Positions 9,394 to 19,749 of a stretch of DNA of 64,000 nt are shown in pieces. Position 1 is the stretch's first letter; every line of letters starts with the position of its first letter. Origin of the DNA: Taurinivorans muris (GTDB lineage: Bacteria; Desulfobacterota; Desulfovibrionia; Desulfovibrionales; Desulfovibrionaceae); the NCBI RefSeq assembly GCF_025232395.1, contig NZ_CP065938.1, positions 1,550,001 to 1,614,000 on the forward strand. The letters are read 5' to 3'. The notes under the pieces are model-generated. The model searched no databases, was not told the DNA's origin, and was given only the letters and a program-made list of their open reading frames with translations. The position numbers and the translations under genes were made by a program.

Positions 9394-9648
9394 TTACTTT
9401 TCTTTTCTGGGATTTGCTTCATTCACTTTGAGAGTACGTCCGCCATATTCGGAAGCATTTAATTTTTCTATCGCTTTAAGAGCTTCCTCATCTTCCATTT
9501 CAACAAAACCGAAACCTTTCGGTTTGCCGGTGTCACGGTCATGAATAAGCTTGGTTGAAAGCACGGAACCGAATTGTTCAAAGAGCTGTTTTAATTGTTC
9601 TTCTGATGTTGACCATGGTAAATTACCCACATAAATTGACTTAGCCAT
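9394..9648 (-). CDS. Small RRM-domain RNA-binding protein
   Basis: An 84-residue protein that is essentially one RNA recognition motif. RNP2 is IYVGNLPW (residues 5-12) and RNP1 is KGFGFVEM (about 44-51), with the aromatic residues that stack on RNA in place; a short Lys/Glu-rich tail follows. Such single-RRM proteins are common in cyanobacteria and some proteobacteria and are often cold-regulated RNA chaperones. AGAGGA precedes the ATG. The gene stands alone between long non-coding stretches. Confidence 0.93.
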   Translation of the reverse strand: MAKSIYVGNLPWSTSEEQLKQLFEQFGSVLSTKLIHDRDTGKPKGFGFVEMEDEEALKAIEKLNASEYGGRTLKVNEANPRKEK

Positions 9649-10128
9649 TGGAAAATCCTCTCTTAAATTTGCCGAATAAAAATATTCTATATGTTAAATT
9701 TCGCACAAATTATCGTATTAGTCAAGTTTTAGCCTCATATTATGCCAAACTTTTTACAAAAAAAACACATCTTGAAAAAAATCACAAAATTCCGTTGAAA
9801 ATTTCATGCCGTACCGTGTTCGGGCATGATGAAAATACGGTTTTTGAACAGAATAAAAACGCTATGACTGCTGACTTTCCGGATGTAAACCGTTCAGGCG
9901 GCGCAATACGTCATGCAGGAAAACCGTACCCGCTCCTTATTTCTGCTTTCACCCCCTTATGCAGGCATTGTCTTGCCCGTCCTTTTTACAGCCCCTTTTC
10001 CGCCTTGCCCCACCCCCCGCCAGAAGCGCCTGCCGAAGCCGACGCATATTTTTCCTTTCATAAACGGACGTTGCTTGACAAAATCGCATATTCTTCTAAA
10101 ATAAAAAAAAACATTAAACGAGTTGACT
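9649..10128. other. Intergenic region between RRM gene and psd
   Basis: About 480 bases with no convincing gene. A long open frame runs through it on the plus strand but has no family resemblance, and it continues out of frame into psd. The first 100 bases are A/T-rich and should hold the leftward RRM promoter; TTGACT on the minus strand (near 9720) is a possible -35, but no clear -10 was seen. Confidence 0.55.
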
Positions 10129-10773
10129 ATGAAAAACGAATCCATAGGCATTGCGAAAGAGGGGTATCCCGTCATCGCTTTGCTTGCCGTAACGGCAGTA
10201 ATTTTTGCAATATTCCAATGCTATTTGGGCGCACTGCTTTTTCTTGCGCTTTTGTGGTTCAGCGTTTACTTCTTCCGTGACCCCGAGCGTGTCGTGCCAA
10301 GCGCCGAAAACATAGCGGTAAGTCCCGCCGATGGTAAAATCATCCGTATTCAAAAAAAACAAGATCCTGTTTCCGGTGAAGAAAAAACATGCATTTCCAT
10401 TTTCATGAATCTGTTCAGCGTGCATGTGAACAGAAGCCCCGTTTCCGGCACATTGCAGAAAATCGCTTATTTTCCGGGCAAATTTCTTAATGCGTCTTTT
10501 GACAAGGCAAGCACGGACAATGAACGCTGCGCCTATCTTGTCACAGACGGGCAAGACAAGTCTTGGGTTTTTGTGCAGATCTCCGGACTTATCGCCCGCC
10601 GTATCGTTTGCCGCGCCGACGAAGGCGACACATTGAAACGCGGGCAGCGTTTCGGGCTTATCCGTTTCGGTTCGCGGGTTGATTTGTATATTCCGGATGA
10701 ATATGAAAGCGCCGTGAAAATCGGCGAACAAGTTTTTGCGGGGCAAAGCATCATCGCCAAAAAACAAGGCTGA
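10129..10773 (+). CDS. psd: Phosphatidylserine decarboxylase, short archaeal-like type
   Basis: Converts phosphatidylserine to phosphatidylethanolamine at the inner membrane. The 214-residue protein has two hydrophobic N-terminal segments, the family signature YFFRDPER, the SPADGKI motif, and [13 protein letters not shown]. The C-terminal RFGSRVD contains the Gly-Ser self-cleavage site that creates the pyruvoyl cofactor. The ATG at 10129 is preferred to an upstream TTG. It lies 30 bases before pssA, which supplies its substrate, so the pair is an operon for phosphatidylethanolamine synthesis. Confidence 0.94.
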   Translation: MKNESIGIAKEGYPVIALLAVTAVIFAIFQCYLGALLFLALLWFSVYFFRDPERVVPSAENIAVSPADGKIIRIQKKQDPVSGEEKTCISIFMNLFSVHVNRSPVSGTLQKIAYFPGKFLNASFDKASTDNERCAYLVTDGQDKSWVFVQISGLIARRIVCRADEGDTLKRGQRFGLIRFGSRVDLYIPDEYESAVKIGEQVFAGQSIIAKKQG

Positions 10774-10803
10774 GCCCAAAAAACAAAACTATAAGGCAAA
10801 ATT

Positions 10804-11574
10804 ATGACTGAACGGAAAAAACCGCATAAAGGCGTTTACGTGCTTCCCAACCTTTTTACGGCAGGAAGCTTGTTTGCGGCTTTTTTATGCGTGACATACT
10901 GCTTTAAAGGACAATTCCAAGCTGCAGCCCTTTCCATTTTCTTAAGCGCGGTTCTGGACGGACTTGACGGAAAAGTCGCCCGTCTGACCAATACGGCAAG
11001 CCAATTCGGCATCGAGTTTGACTCGTTGGCGGATATGGTCGCTTTCGGGCTTGCTCCCGGCGTACTTGCGTGGACATGGCAATTGGAGGCGTACGGCAAA
11101 CTGGGAACCGCCGTTTCCTTTTTGTTCGTGGCTTGCGCTGCGCTGCGTCTGGCGCGTTTCAATGTCGATGTCGCTGTTGTTTCCAAGCGTTTCTTCATCG
11201 GTCTGCCAAGTCCTGCGGCAGGCTGCACCTTAGCCGCCTTTGTGGTTTTCGTTCCTTATCTGCCTGAAAGTTTTTTACCGTATTTACCACAGTTCACGTT
11301 GTTTTTATGCATATTGGCGCCCCTTTTGATGGTGAGCCGCGTACGGTATTTTTCATTTAAAGAATACGGCTTTGTCAAAGAACATCCTTTCAGCGTTCTC
11401 GTTGCCGCCATGCTCATATTGATTCTGCTTTTCAGCGAGCCGTTTTTCTTCATGTTCGCCGTCATTTTCGTTTATATCATCTGCGGTATCGTCTATACTT
11501 ACGTATATATGCCAAACAGAAAGCACAGCCTATTGCGCCGGCTGCAAAAGTCAGGTGACGGCACTTGTGAATAA
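10804..11574 (+). CDS. pssA: CDP-diacylglycerol-serine O-phosphatidyltransferase
   Basis: Makes phosphatidylserine from CDP-diacylglycerol and serine in the inner membrane. The CDP-alcohol phosphotransferase motif DG-x2-AR-x8-G-x3-D-x3-D is complete: DGLDGKVAR, then GIEFDSLAD (residues about 56-84). The 256-residue protein has several membrane segments after it, and its length suits the PssA subclass II. It directly follows psd, and the terminator before leuA suggests the operon ends here. Confidence 0.94.
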   Translation: MTERKKPHKGVYVLPNLFTAGSLFAAFLCVTYCFKGQFQAAALSIFLSAVLDGLDGKVARLTNTASQFGIEFDSLADMVAFGLAPGVLAWTWQLEAYGKLGTAVSFLFVACAALRLARFNVDVAVVSKRFFIGLPSPAAGCTLAAFVVFVPYLPESFLPYLPQFTLFLCILAPLLMVSRVRYFSFKEYGFVKEHPFSVLVAAMLILILLFSEPFFFMFAVIFVYIICGIVYTYVYMPNRKHSLLRRLQKSGDGTCE

Positions 11575-11607
11575 AAAAAGAAATAAATACAATATATTAC
11601 ATAAGTC

Positions 11608-11638
11608 GCCTGTCAAATATTTTTTGGCAGGCTTTTTT
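11608..11638 (+). terminator. Terminator between pssA and leuA
   Basis: GCCTGTCA pairs with TGGCAGGC (one G-U pair), followed by six T. It is 34 bases after the pssA stop and 28 bases before leuA. No leucine-rich leader peptide was found, so plain termination is more likely than attenuation. Confidence 0.8.
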
Positions 11639-11665
11639 AAAAACAACAGCCTGACTGGAGGAGCT

Positions 11666-13195
11666 ATGAATAACAGAGTTTACATTTTTGACACGACGCT
11701 TCGCGACGGAGAGCAAAGCCCCGGAGCGACCATGAACCTGCAGGAAAAACTGCGCCTTGCGGAACAGCTTGAAAAACTCGGAGTTGACTGCATTGAAGCG
11801 GGTTTTCCAGCCTCAAGCCAAGGAGATTTTGAAGCTGTCAAAGCCATTGCGGAAAAAGTGAAAAACTGCCAGGTGGCAGGGCTTGCCCGCTGTATGGAAA
11901 AAGATATCGAACGCACATGGGAAGCGATCAAAAACGCCAATTACCCCCGTATCCACACGTTTTTGGCGACTTCTCCCATTCACATGCAATACAAGCTCCG
12001 CAAAGAGCCCGAAGAAGTGTTGGCTATGATTGAAAAGGGAGTGAAATTCGCAAGAAGCCTTTGTCCGGTGGTGGAATTTTCAGCCGAAGACGCCTCCCGC
12101 TCCGACAAGGATTTTTTGGTGAAAGCCGCCGCAACCGCAATCAATGCCGGGGCGACCGTCATCAATTTGCCCGATACCGTAGGCTATGCGATTCCAAGCG
12201 ATTACGCGGAACTCATCGGCTACGTGATTAAAAATTGCCCGGTATCGGACAAGGCGGTTTTCAGCGTGCATTGCCATGACGATTTAGGGTTGAGCGTTTC
12301 CAATACCTTGGCTGCCATCGGGGCGGGCGCAAGACAGGCGGAAGTCACTCTTTGCGGTATCGGGGAACGGGCGGGCAACACGTCCTTGGAAGAAGTCGTC
12401 ATGGCGCTCAATGTGCGCAGGGATTTGTTCCATTTGGAAACCGGCATTGTCAAAGAACAGCTTTTCCCATCCTGCCGCCTGCTCTCCATGATCATAGGCA
12501 AGCCTATCCCCGCCAACAAAGCCATTATCGGGGGCAATGCGTTCGCCCACGAATCAGGCATACACCAAGACGGCATGCTCAAAAACCGTGAAACCTATGA
12601 AATCATGACTCCGCAAAGTATCGGGCGGATAAGTTCCGACATTGTGATAGGCAAGCATTCAGGACGCAATGCGGTGCGCAGCAAATTGGAAAGTCTGAAC
12701 ATCACCGATTTGACGGAAGAACAGTTCGAACAAATTTTCAATGCCATAAAAGCTCTTGCGGACAAGAAGAAAACCATTCATGACGAAGACATCGAATCCC
12801 TTGTCGTCGGCGAAGTCTACCGCATGCCCGACAGTTTCAAACTGCTTTCCGTTTCCGTGCACAGTTCTACGGATATTTTGCCCGCTACCGCCGCCATTTC
12901 TCTGGAAGTCAAAGGCGAGATAAAATGCAGGGCGGGGCTCGGGGTCGGTCCTATCGATGCCGTGTTCAATGTCATTGCGGATATTCTGGAAAGAAGCCCC
13001 GAAGTGGAACGCTATGCCGTCAATGCCGTAACCGGCGGAACGGACGCCCAGGGCGAAGTGACCGTCACCCTTGCCGAAAACGGCATAACCGTTACGGGAC
13101 GCGCCTCCCACCACGACATCATCACCTCCAGCGCCAAGGCTTACGTTGACGCGATGAACCGCATAGTCCGCAAAGAAAAGGACGAAAATTACTAG
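11666..13195 (+). CDS. leuA: 2-Isopropylmalate synthase
   Basis: First committed step of leucine synthesis: acetyl-CoA plus 2-oxoisovalerate gives 2-isopropylmalate. Residues 1-270 form the HMGL-like TIM barrel with DTTLRDGEQSPGA and the metal-binding HCHDDLG; GNAFAHESGIHQDG is the family's second signature. The C-terminal 130 residues match the LeuA leucine-feedback domain. The start at 11666 (GGAGGAGCT just before it) is preferred to a longer frame that would run back into pssA and through the terminator. Length 509 is normal for this family. leuC and leuD follow. Confidence 0.96.
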   Translation: MNNRVYIFDTTLRDGEQSPGATMNLQEKLRLAEQLEKLGVDCIEAGFPASSQGDFEAVKAIAEKVKNCQVAGLARCMEKDIERTWEAIKNANYPRIHTFLATSPIHMQYKLRKEPEEVLAMIEKGVKFARSLCPVVEFSAEDASRSDKDFLVKAAATAINAGATVINLPDTVGYAIPSDYAELIGYVIKNCPVSDKAVFSVHCHDDLGLSVSNTLAAIGAGARQAEVTLCGIGERAGNTSLEEVVMALNVRRDLFHLETGIVKEQLFPSCRLLSMIIGKPIPANKAIIGGNAFAHESGIHQDGMLKNRETYEIMTPQSIGRISSDIVIGKHSGRNAVRSKLESLNITDLTEEQFEQIFNAIKALADKKKTIHDEDIESLVVGEVYRMPDSFKLLSVSVHSSTDILPATAAISLEVKGEIKCRAGLGVGPIDAVFNVIADILERSPEVERYAVNAVTGGTDAQGEVTVTLAENGITVTGRASHHDIITSSAKAYVDAMNRIVRKEKDENY

Positions 13196-13258
13196 TTGCA
13201 AGATTTTGAAAAATCAATAAGATATATACGTTATTCCGAGCTGTAAAAGGAGATTAGA

Positions 13259-14518
13259 ATGGCTCATACCCTTGCTCAAAAAATACTGCAGATGCATGCG
13301 GACGAAGAAATCCGTGAAGCAGGCCAAATTGTACGTTGTAAAGTGGATTTCGTTCTTGCCAATGACATCACGGCGCCGCTGGCGATCAAATCATTCAGGC
13401 AAATGGGCGCGAAAGATGTTTTTGACAAGGATAAAATCGCTCTTGTCATGGACCATTTCACTCCTCAAAAAGATATTGATTCCGCAAACCAAGTCAAAGG
13501 AACACGCGAATTTGCACGTGCTTACGGTATCACCCACTATTACGAAGGCGGCGAAGCGGGGGTCGAACACGCCCTTTTGCCTGAACAAGGACTTGTGAAA
13601 CCGGCAGACATCGTCATCGGTGCCGACAGCCATACCTGCACATACGGCGGACTCGGAGCGTTTGCCACGGGCATGGGCAGCACGGACATCGCCGGAGCCA
13701 TGGCGCTTGGCGAAACATGGTTTAAAGTCCCTCCGACCGTTCGCGTCACCTTTAACGGCACCCTGCCTGAATATGTGGGCGGAAAAGATTTGATTTTGAC
13801 CACTATCGGAAAAATCGGCGTTGACGGCGCGTTATACAAAGCCTTGGAGTTTGACGGCACAGCCATTGAAAGCCTTTCTGTCGAAGGCCGCCTTACCATG
13901 GCGAACATGGCGATTGAAGCAGGCGGAAAAGCCGGGCTTTTCGCTTCCGACGACAAAACGCTTGAATACTGCAAAGCGCATAAAAATCCGAACCCTGTGC
14001 GTATCGGCGCGGATAAGGGCGCCAGCTACGAACGGGAGCTTGTTTTCGATGTGAACGGCATGGAACCTGTGGTCGCCTGCCCGCATTTGCCCGAAAACGT
14101 GAAGCCCGTTTCCGAAGTGGGCGAATTGCCTTTGAACCAGGTTGTTATCGGTTCATGCACAAACGGGCGCATCAGCGATATGCGCGAGGCGGCAGCCATT
14201 CTTAAAGGCAGAAAAGTAGCCAAAGATGTCCGCTGCATCATTTTGCCGGCAACGCCGACAATTTGGAAACAAGCCATGAAAGAAGGACTTCTTGAAATCT
14301 TCATGGACGCAGGCTGCATTGTCGGACCCGCCACCTGCGGTCCCTGCCTTGGCGGACATATGGGAATTTTGGCGGACGGCGAACGCTCCCTTGCGACGAC
14401 AAACCGCAATTTCAAAGGACGTATGGGAAGTTTGCAGTCCGAAGTTTATCTTTCTAATCCTGCTGTCGCAGCCGCAAGTGCGGTTCTTGGCGTCATCGGC
14501 AGTCCAAAAGCATTATAA
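13259..14518 (+). CDS. leuC: 3-Isopropylmalate dehydratase large subunit
   Basis: Isomerises 2- to 3-isopropylmalate with LeuD through a [4Fe-4S] cluster. The 419-residue length fits the short, archaeal-like LeuC/HACN branch. The cluster cysteines are in GSCTNGR (about residue 299) and [14 protein letters not shown] (about 358-371), and the active-site DSHTCTYGG is present. AAAGGAG stands before the ATG. It lies between leuA and leuD; leuB, the next enzyme, is not in the window. Confidence 0.95.
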   Translation: MAHTLAQKILQMHADEEIREAGQIVRCKVDFVLANDITAPLAIKSFRQMGAKDVFDKDKIALVMDHFTPQKDIDSANQVKGTREFARAYGITHYYEGGEAGVEHALLPEQGLVKPADIVIGADSHTCTYGGLGAFATGMGSTDIAGAMALGETWFKVPPTVRVTFNGTLPEYVGGKDLILTTIGKIGVDGALYKALEFDGTAIESLSVEGRLTMANMAIEAGGKAGLFASDDKTLEYCKAHKNPNPVRIGADKGASYERELVFDVNGMEPVVACPHLPENVKPVSEVGELPLNQVVIGSCTNGRISDMREAAAILKGRKVAKDVRCIILPATPTIWKQAMKEGLLEIFMDAGCIVGPATCGPCLGGHMGILADGERSLATTNRNFKGRMGSLQSEVYLSNPAVAAASAVLGVIGSPKAL

Positions 14519-14532
14519 GAAGCGAGGAAACA

Positions 14533-15021
14533 ATGAAATATCAAGGAAAATCCCATAAAGTGGGTGATCATATAGATACCGACGCTATCATTCCCGCACG
14601 GTTTTTAGTGACGACCGATGCCAAAAAACTCGGGGAAAACTGCATGGAAGGCTTGGAGCCCGATTGGATAAAACGCGTGAGCCAGGGCGACATCATGGTC
14701 GCGGGACGCAATTTCGGGTGCGGCTCCTCGCGTGAACACGCTCCCGTCGCCATTGTCGGAGCCGGCATGCCCATAGTCATCGCTCACAGTTTTGCGCGCA
14801 TTTTTTACCGCAACAGTTTCAATATGGGCTTGCTGCTGCTTGAAATAGGCGACGAAGTGGAAAAAATCGGCGACGGCGACAACCTGGAAGTGGATACTGA
14901 CGCGGGGCTTATCCGCAATTTGACGACCGGCGTTGAAATTCCTTTCCCCCCCCTTCCGCCTTCGATGCAGGACCTGCTGCGGCGCGGCGGGTTAATTCCT
15001 TACGTGCAAAGCAGACTGTAA
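14533..15021 (+). CDS. leuD: 3-Isopropylmalate dehydratase small subunit
   Basis: Swivelling subunit of the LeuCD isomerase, 162 residues. Signatures are [11 protein letters not shown] near the start and [14 protein letters not shown] (residues about 57-70), then [14 protein letters not shown]. It starts 14 bases after the leuC stop with GCGAGGA upstream, so it is translated with leuC. A strong terminator follows, so leuB must be elsewhere in the genome. Confidence 0.95.
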   Translation: MKYQGKSHKVGDHIDTDAIIPARFLVTTDAKKLGENCMEGLEPDWIKRVSQGDIMVAGRNFGCGSSREHAPVAIVGAGMPIVIAHSFARIFYRNSFNMGLLLLEIGDEVEKIGDGDNLEVDTDAGLIRNLTTGVEIPFPPLPPSMQDLLRRGGLIPYVQSRL

Positions 15022-15028
15022 AAAATAG

Positions 15029-15059
15029 AAAAAATAGGGATAATTTCCCTATTTTTTTT
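15029..15059 (+). terminator. Terminator of the leuACD operon
   Basis: AAAATAGGGA, loop TAAT, TCCCTATTTT, then T run; starts 8 bases after the leuD stop. Also A-rich on the left, so it could act in both directions. Confidence 0.85.
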
Positions 15060-15125
15060 GTTTTCACCCTATCTTTTAATGGCTGCTTACCGATTAGGGT
15101 AGTTAACATATTTTTTGGAGGCTGT

Positions 15126-17405
15126 ATGAGGCTATCAGTTAAATTATCCCTTGTTTTTAGCGCTATTATTTTGCTTTTAATAGTGCTTGCAGGTATTTCA
15201 TGGTATAAGATCAATGACATGCAACGCATGAAATACCTTATTACGGAAACAGAAGATGCGGCGTCACAAACGGCGCTTGCCAAGGAAGTCGCCATTCTTG
15301 CCGTTTCCAATGATGACCCCAGTTATTTTAAACTAATCAAAGAACACATTACCAATGCGAGCAGCCATGCCGCCAATGTCCGCAAATTCGCCAAAGCGGA
15401 ATCAACTGTCAATGCCGTTACAGCCTATGAAAAAGAAATCAGCCAGCTCATTGTTTCAGTCGATACCATGATCGGTGATTTCAACGCACTTTCAGAACAT
15501 ACCAAAATTATCAACAATGATTTTGAAAATATTGAACAACAAATCACAGCAATCGTCAAAGAAGAACAATCCCGCCTTATCCGCGGCGGAGCAGCCAATT
15601 TGGTCGCCATTCAAGCCATCCATACCAACATGCTTGAAATCGAAGCCCATTTGGAAGCGTATTTGCGTATTTCCACGCAAGAGAATTTGAACGAATTTCT
15701 TGAGCACATGGAGGAATTGGACGGATTTGCCGCCATGTACAGCGACAGAAGCGAAAAATTCAGCGGCGTATGCGGTAATATTTTAAAGTATGTGGACGAT
15801 TTGCAGCAATTCATCGAATTTGCTCGAGCATTCCAAGCTTCCGTCACCAACGAATCGGAACAATTGGACGAACTTGGCAGGCTCGCCCAAAATCTTTCCC
15901 AAGCCGTACGCCAACAATACGACAATGTTAAAAACAGCGCCGTGACCACTCTGTACATAACCGCTCTCTTAGCTGTTTTGCTTGGCATTGTGCTTACCAT
16001 TTATATCAGCAAGTCCGTTGCGAAACAGCTTGGCGCAGACCCCGGCGAACTGGTAAATCTCGCGGACAGAGTCATTGCCGGCGATTATGAAGTTGATGAC
16101 GGCAGCAAGCATATCGGGGTATTCAACAATATTATCCTCATGGTTAATAAAATGAAAGAAACCCTTGAATTTTCACAAGAAATTCTTGCAAGCCTGCCGA
16201 CACCCACCGCTGTTTTCGGTTCGGACAACAAGCTTAAATATGCCAACACCCAAATGCTCAGTCTGACTGAAAACCAAAAGCCTTTGGCTGACTGCATAGG
16301 CATGACTTCCGGCGAATTTTTCTACCGCAATTCCGGCAGGGAAACGCAAATTTCACTCGCCATCAACTCAAGGGAAGCGAAAAGCCTTTTGGCAGCCGAA
16401 TACACCCCGCTGAAAGATAAGACCTATTATGTGGACGTTGCGACAGAACTTATCAAAGATAAGGAAAGCAACATCACGGATGTGATCACCGTATGGATAG
16501 ATGTGACCAACCAAACATTGGCAGCCCAGCAAATTGAACAAGCCCACCATAATATGCAGGATGTTGCGAAAGAATTGGAACAGGTCGCCGCTATCGCTTC
16601 CTCCGCTTCCGAACAGCTTTCCACTCAAATAGAACTTTCCGAAAACGGCGCCCAAGACCAAGCGGACCGTGTCGCCACAACCGCCACCGCGCTTGAAGAA
16701 ATGAACGCAACCGTTCTTGAAATCGCCAGAAACGCAGGCTCCACCGCAGACAGTGCCGCAACAGTCCGCTCCGAAGCGCAAGCCGGTTCGGAATCAATGC
16801 AGGAATGCGTGAAAGCAATGCAGGACGTGCGCGGCGAATCCCTGAAACTCCAAACGGAAATGGGTATTCTTTCCGAACATGCGCAAGCTATCAATGAGAT
16901 TATGAACGTGATCTCCGATATTGCCGACCAGACAAACTTGCTTGCTCTGAACGCCGCCATCGAAGCCGCACGGGCAGGTGAAGCCGGACGGGGATTTGCG
17001 GTTGTTGCCGACGAAGTAAGAAACCTTGCCGAAAAAACCATGGCAAGCACCACGGATGTGGGCAATGCTATCGCTTCCATTCAGAAATCAACCATTGACA
17101 ATACCCATCTTGTGGCGAACGCCGTAGAAAAGATTGAAAAAGTCACCGAAATGGTAAGTGACGCCGGCGAAGCGCTCCTTGGCATTGTAAAGCTTGCCGA
17201 CACAACCGCCGACCAAGTGCACGCCATTGCCACCGCTTCGGAAGAACAATCCGCAACCAGTGAAGAAATCACCCAATCCGTTGACAGTATCAACAGCATT
17301 GCGAAAGAAAACGCCCAAAATATGGCTGAAGCAAAGCAAGCTGTCAATGAAGTGGTAACGCAGTCACACGTTCTTTCCAATCTCATTATCAAATTGCAAG
17401 GCTGA
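15126..17405 (+). CDS. Methyl-accepting chemotaxis protein with PAS domain
   Basis: A 759-residue transmembrane chemoreceptor. TM1 spans residues about 7-27, a helical periplasmic sensor follows, TM2 is about 276-297, then a HAMP-like linker, a PAS domain (about 345-460) and the cytoplasmic signalling coiled coil. The kinase-contact hairpin tip reads [17 protein letters not shown] (residues about 607 on). Gln/Glu pairs for methylation surround it. TTGGAGG lies before the ATG. An ACCGATTA box upstream (near 15092) weakly resembles a flagellar sigma-28 -10 element. The ligand is unknown. Confidence 0.93.
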   Translation: MRLSVKLSLVFSAIILLLIVLAGISWYKINDMQRMKYLITETEDAASQTALAKEVAILAVSNDDPSYFKLIKEHITNASSHAANVRKFAKAESTVNAVTAYEKEISQLIVSVDTMIGDFNALSEHTKIINNDFENIEQQITAIVKEEQSRLIRGGAANLVAIQAIHTNMLEIEAHLEAYLRISTQENLNEFLEHMEELDGFAAMYSDRSEKFSGVCGNILKYVDDLQQFIEFARAFQASVTNESEQLDELGRLAQNLSQAVRQQYDNVKNSAVTTLYITALLAVLLGIVLTIYISKSVAKQLGADPGELVNLADRVIAGDYEVDDGSKHIGVFNNIILMVNKMKETLEFSQEILASLPTPTAVFGSDNKLKYANTQMLSLTENQKPLADCIGMTSGEFFYRNSGRETQISLAINSREAKSLLAAEYTPLKDKTYYVDVATELIKDKESNITDVITVWIDVTNQTLAAQQIEQAHHNMQDVAKELEQVAAIASSASEQLSTQIELSENGAQDQADRVATTATALEEMNATVLEIARNAGSTADSAATVRSEAQAGSESMQECVKAMQDVRGESLKLQTEMGILSEHAQAINEIMNVISDIADQTNLLALNAAIEAARAGEAGRGFAVVADEVRNLAEKTMASTTDVGNAIASIQKSTIDNTHLVANAVEKIEKVTEMVSDAGEALLGIVKLADTTADQVHAIATASEEQSATSEEITQSVDSINSIAKENAQNMAEAKQAVNEVVTQSHVLSNLIIKLQG

Positions 17406-17425
17406 TCATAAATAAAACAATCGAT

Positions 17426-17460
17426 AAAAAGGCATTAGCGATAATGCCTTTTTATTTTTT
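17426..17460 (+). terminator. Terminator after the chemoreceptor gene
   Basis: AAAAAGGCATTA, loop, TAATGCCTTTTT followed by ATTTTTT; 21 bases after the stop. Confidence 0.88.
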
Positions 17461-17884
17461 AAAAACAAAAAAATATAGACAAAACCTATACCGAGCTTGT
17501 TTTATTATCTAATTTTATCAATATGTTATTGTAATATTAAGCCGTATTGAAAGGGGGCAGGGGGAAGGTTTTCGGAAAAGTTTCCCCCTGAAAGTTTAAT
17601 TTTCATATATGTAATTCCTGATGTGATAAGGAAATGCTCCCGCCGCATTGCATACTTCGCCTCTTTCCCGTCGCTCATATCGTTTTCTCATTTCGCCCGC
17701 TTTCAACAATCCGCCGCAAAAACCGCCCCCCAATGCCGAAAGCATTTGAATGCCGTTTTGCGTTCAATACGGCAAGAACAAAAGAATTAAAAATCACTTC
17801 TTGCAATAAAGCATGCTTTTCCGCTTGCAAAATTTTTTAAATCTTCTAAATTGAAGATACTGTCACTTTTAATTAGGAAACGTT
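17461..17884. other. Intergenic region before the DMT transporter
   Basis: No supported gene in 424 bases. At 17552-17590 a GGGGGAA arm and a TTCCCCC arm form a G/C-rich hairpin that lacks a T run; its role is unknown. The rest is A/T-rich and should hold the promoter of the transporter. Confidence 0.55.
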
Positions 17885-18787
17885 ATGAACAATGCAACGG
17901 CAGTTAAATCCCAAGCGGATCAGAGCAAAAAAGACGGCTCACTGCTTGTTTTTCTCGGAGCTTTATGTTTCAGCGGTTCCGGAACCATACAAGCCTTGGC
18001 GCCAGACGAAGCGACCCCTTTCATTGTCGGGGCGCTGCGGCTTTTGGTCGCGGGGATGTTCCTTATCGCATGGTGTTACGGCAAAAGACTTTTTCAACCT
18101 TTAAAAGCCGATTATTTTAAATTGTTTCTTTCCGCCTCGGCTTTGGCAGGTTTCCAGATCACGTTTTTCCTCGGCGTGCAAAAAGCCGGCGTTGCGGCGG
18201 GAACTGTCGTCACCATTGGCACAACGCCCATAATGGCGGCTGTTTTCGGTCTGCTTTTTTATGGGGAAATTCCGTCGAAAAACTGGTATGTCAGCACCGC
18301 CATGGCTATTTTCGGGCTTGTCCTGCTCAACCTCAACGGGACTGAAACGTTCAGCGTGACCGCATTGCTCTTCCCGCTGTCCGCAGGCACGATTTACGCT
18401 TTTTACCTTTCCCAGTCAAAAGATTTGGTGCGGGAAAACAGCCCTGAGCTGGTGATGACCTATCTTTTCCTCATAGCCTCATGCCTGCTTATTCCCATAT
18501 GGGTTTTCTTTCCCTGCGCATGGATTTTGAGCGTACGCGGCATTACCGTCGCCCTGGGGCTCGGCATTCTGGCAACCGCCCTCGCTTACTGCCTTGTCAT
18601 GGCGGGTCTGAAAAACTGCGACACCGCCAAAGCCGCAACCCTCAGCCTCGGCGAACCTCTCGGCGCAGCCGTTTTGGGTTTTGCCGTTTTGCACGAAGCC
18701 CTCAATCTTTGGGGTTTAATCGGAATAGCGGCGATATTCGCAAGCGTTCTTATCCTTGTTTATCAGCCGGGAAAGAAAAATATTTAA
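17885..18787 (+). CDS. EamA/DMT-family transporter
   Basis: A 300-residue inner-membrane protein with about ten hydrophobic helices arranged as two EamA repeats (residues about 15-150 and 160-295). GTTPIMAAVFGLLFYGE and the second-half SLGEPLGAAVLGF are typical of drug/metabolite exporters. The family moves amino acids, nucleobases or related metabolites, but no substrate can be inferred. It is a single gene, with GGAAACGTT before the ATG. Confidence 0.88.
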   Translation: MNNATAVKSQADQSKKDGSLLVFLGALCFSGSGTIQALAPDEATPFIVGALRLLVAGMFLIAWCYGKRLFQPLKADYFKLFLSASALAGFQITFFLGVQKAGVAAGTVVTIGTTPIMAAVFGLLFYGEIPSKNWYVSTAMAIFGLVLLNLNGTETFSVTALLFPLSAGTIYAFYLSQSKDLVRENSPELVMTYLFLIASCLLIPIWVFFPCAWILSVRGITVALGLGILATALAYCLVMAGLKNCDTAKAATLSLGEPLGAAVLGFAVLHEALNLWGLIGIAAIFASVLILVYQPGKKNI

Positions 18788-18803
18788 TTTTTGCACATTT
18801 TTC

Positions 18804-18809
18804 TTGACA
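18804..18809 (+). promoter_or_regulatory. Probable -35 box of the pal promoter
   Basis: A perfect TTGACA 81 bases before pal. No good -10 hexamer is spaced 16-18 bases from it (TAAGTA is the nearest), so only the -35 is called. Confidence 0.35.
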
Positions 18810-18889
18810 GGGTAAAAAATAATCGATAAGTATTTCGCATAACATTTTAGACCTAATGGACATTGTTCTGTTGGTTTTGAGGAGATAAT

Positions 18890-19351
18890 ATGAAGAGTAT
18901 CAAAATTCTTGCGCTCTTGTTTATGGTAGTTTTTGCTACTGCATGTTCTAAAACTGCACCTGTTGAACCAACCGGACAACAAGATTTGGCAGCTATCGAT
19001 GTAGCAGCACAGCAAATCACAGACGGTATCATTTATTTTGATTTTGACAAATACGACATCAAAGACGAATACCGCGAAGTTCTCAACCAAAAAGCAGCGA
19101 TTATGCGTCAATTCCCAAGCATCCGCGTTAGAATCGAAGGTCACACCGACGAACGCGGAACACAAGAATACAACCTGGCTCTCGGGGAACGCCGCGCTAA
19201 GGCTGCATACGAATATCTCGTTCTCTTGGGTGTGAATCCCAACCAATTGGAAATCATCAGCTACGGCAAAGAAAAACCTGTTGTTGACGGTTCCAACGAA
19301 CAAGCATGGTCCGCTAACCGCCGTGACAACTTCCGCGTTATCGCACGCTAA
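18890..19351 (+). CDS. pal: Peptidoglycan-associated lipoprotein
   Basis: Outer-membrane lipoprotein that tethers the envelope to peptidoglycan as part of Tol-Pal. The 153-residue protein has a lipoprotein signal peptide with lipobox FATAC and acylated Cys19. The OmpA-like domain (about 45-153) contains YFDFDKYDI, the peptidoglycan-binding HTDERGTQEYN, and the closing GKEKP. GAGGAG lies before the ATG. tolA, tolB, tolQ and tolR are not nearby; the gene is followed by tRNA genes. Confidence 0.95.
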   Translation: MKSIKILALLFMVVFATACSKTAPVEPTGQQDLAAIDVAAQQITDGIIYFDFDKYDIKDEYREVLNQKAAIMRQFPSIRVRIEGHTDERGTQEYNLALGERRAKAAYEYLVLLGVNPNQLEIISYGKEKPVVDGSNEQAWSANRRDNFRVIAR

Positions 19352-19369
19352 CGGCTAAAATAAAAATTT

Positions 19370-19446
19370 CGGGACGTAGCGCAGCTTGGTAGCGCATCTG
19401 ATTTGGGATCAGAGGGTCGCTAGTTCGAATCTAGTCGTCCCGACCA
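19370..19446 (+). tRNA. tRNA-Pro (anticodon TGG)
   Basis: Complete cloverleaf with acceptor CGGGACG/CGTCCCG, anticodon loop TTTGGGA giving anticodon TGG, T-arm GCTAG-TTCGAAT-CTAGT and an encoded CCA end. A short hairpin with T run follows (about 19450-19480). It is 299 bases upstream of a second, closely similar tRNA-Pro with the same 5' flank. Confidence 0.96.
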
Positions 19447-19668
19447 TTTGAGAAGGGAAGTCATACGGCTTCCTTTTTGATTTACCTTTTTTCATGTTCG
19501 CAAATTTTCGGAACGAACACCAAGATATAATAAGCAATTGACATATGACCTTCTTTCTTCTTCCATAAGAAACACCTGCCTGCTTTTATGTCATTGTAAT
19601 TGCTGAACAAACATACTCTGCTTATTACCGGATTACGTTTGGTTATCCAAGCAGGTAAATAAAAATTT

Positions 19669-19745
19669 CGGGACGTAGCGCAGTCTGGCAGCGCGTCTGC
19701 TTCGGGAGCAGAAGGTCGCTGGTTCAAATCCAGTCGTCCCGACCA
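19669..19745 (+). tRNA. tRNA-Pro (anticodon CGG)
   Basis: Complete cloverleaf with the same acceptor stem as the first tRNA-Pro, anticodon loop TTCGGGA giving anticodon CGG, T-arm GCTGG-TTCAAAT-CCAGT and encoded CCA. The 13 bases before it are identical to those before the TGG gene, so the two came from a duplication followed by anticodon and stem change. Confidence 0.96.
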
Positions 19746-19749
19746 TCTC

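Noticed and set aside
9648-10280. 210-codon plus-strand frame before psd
   Set aside because: Composition is non-coding, there is no family match, and it enters psd in the wrong frame.
11575-11665. Leucine attenuator or T-box before leuA
   Set aside because: The terminator has no leucine-codon leader peptide, no alternative stem and no T-box sequence; simple termination of pssA explains it.
11555-11665. Longer start for leuA
   Set aside because: The extension overlaps pssA and a terminator and adds residues not found in LeuA; the GGAGGAG-preceded ATG at 11666 fits the family.
17634-17840. 68-codon frame before the DMT transporter
   Set aside because: No ribosome-binding site and no recognisable protein; treated as non-coding.
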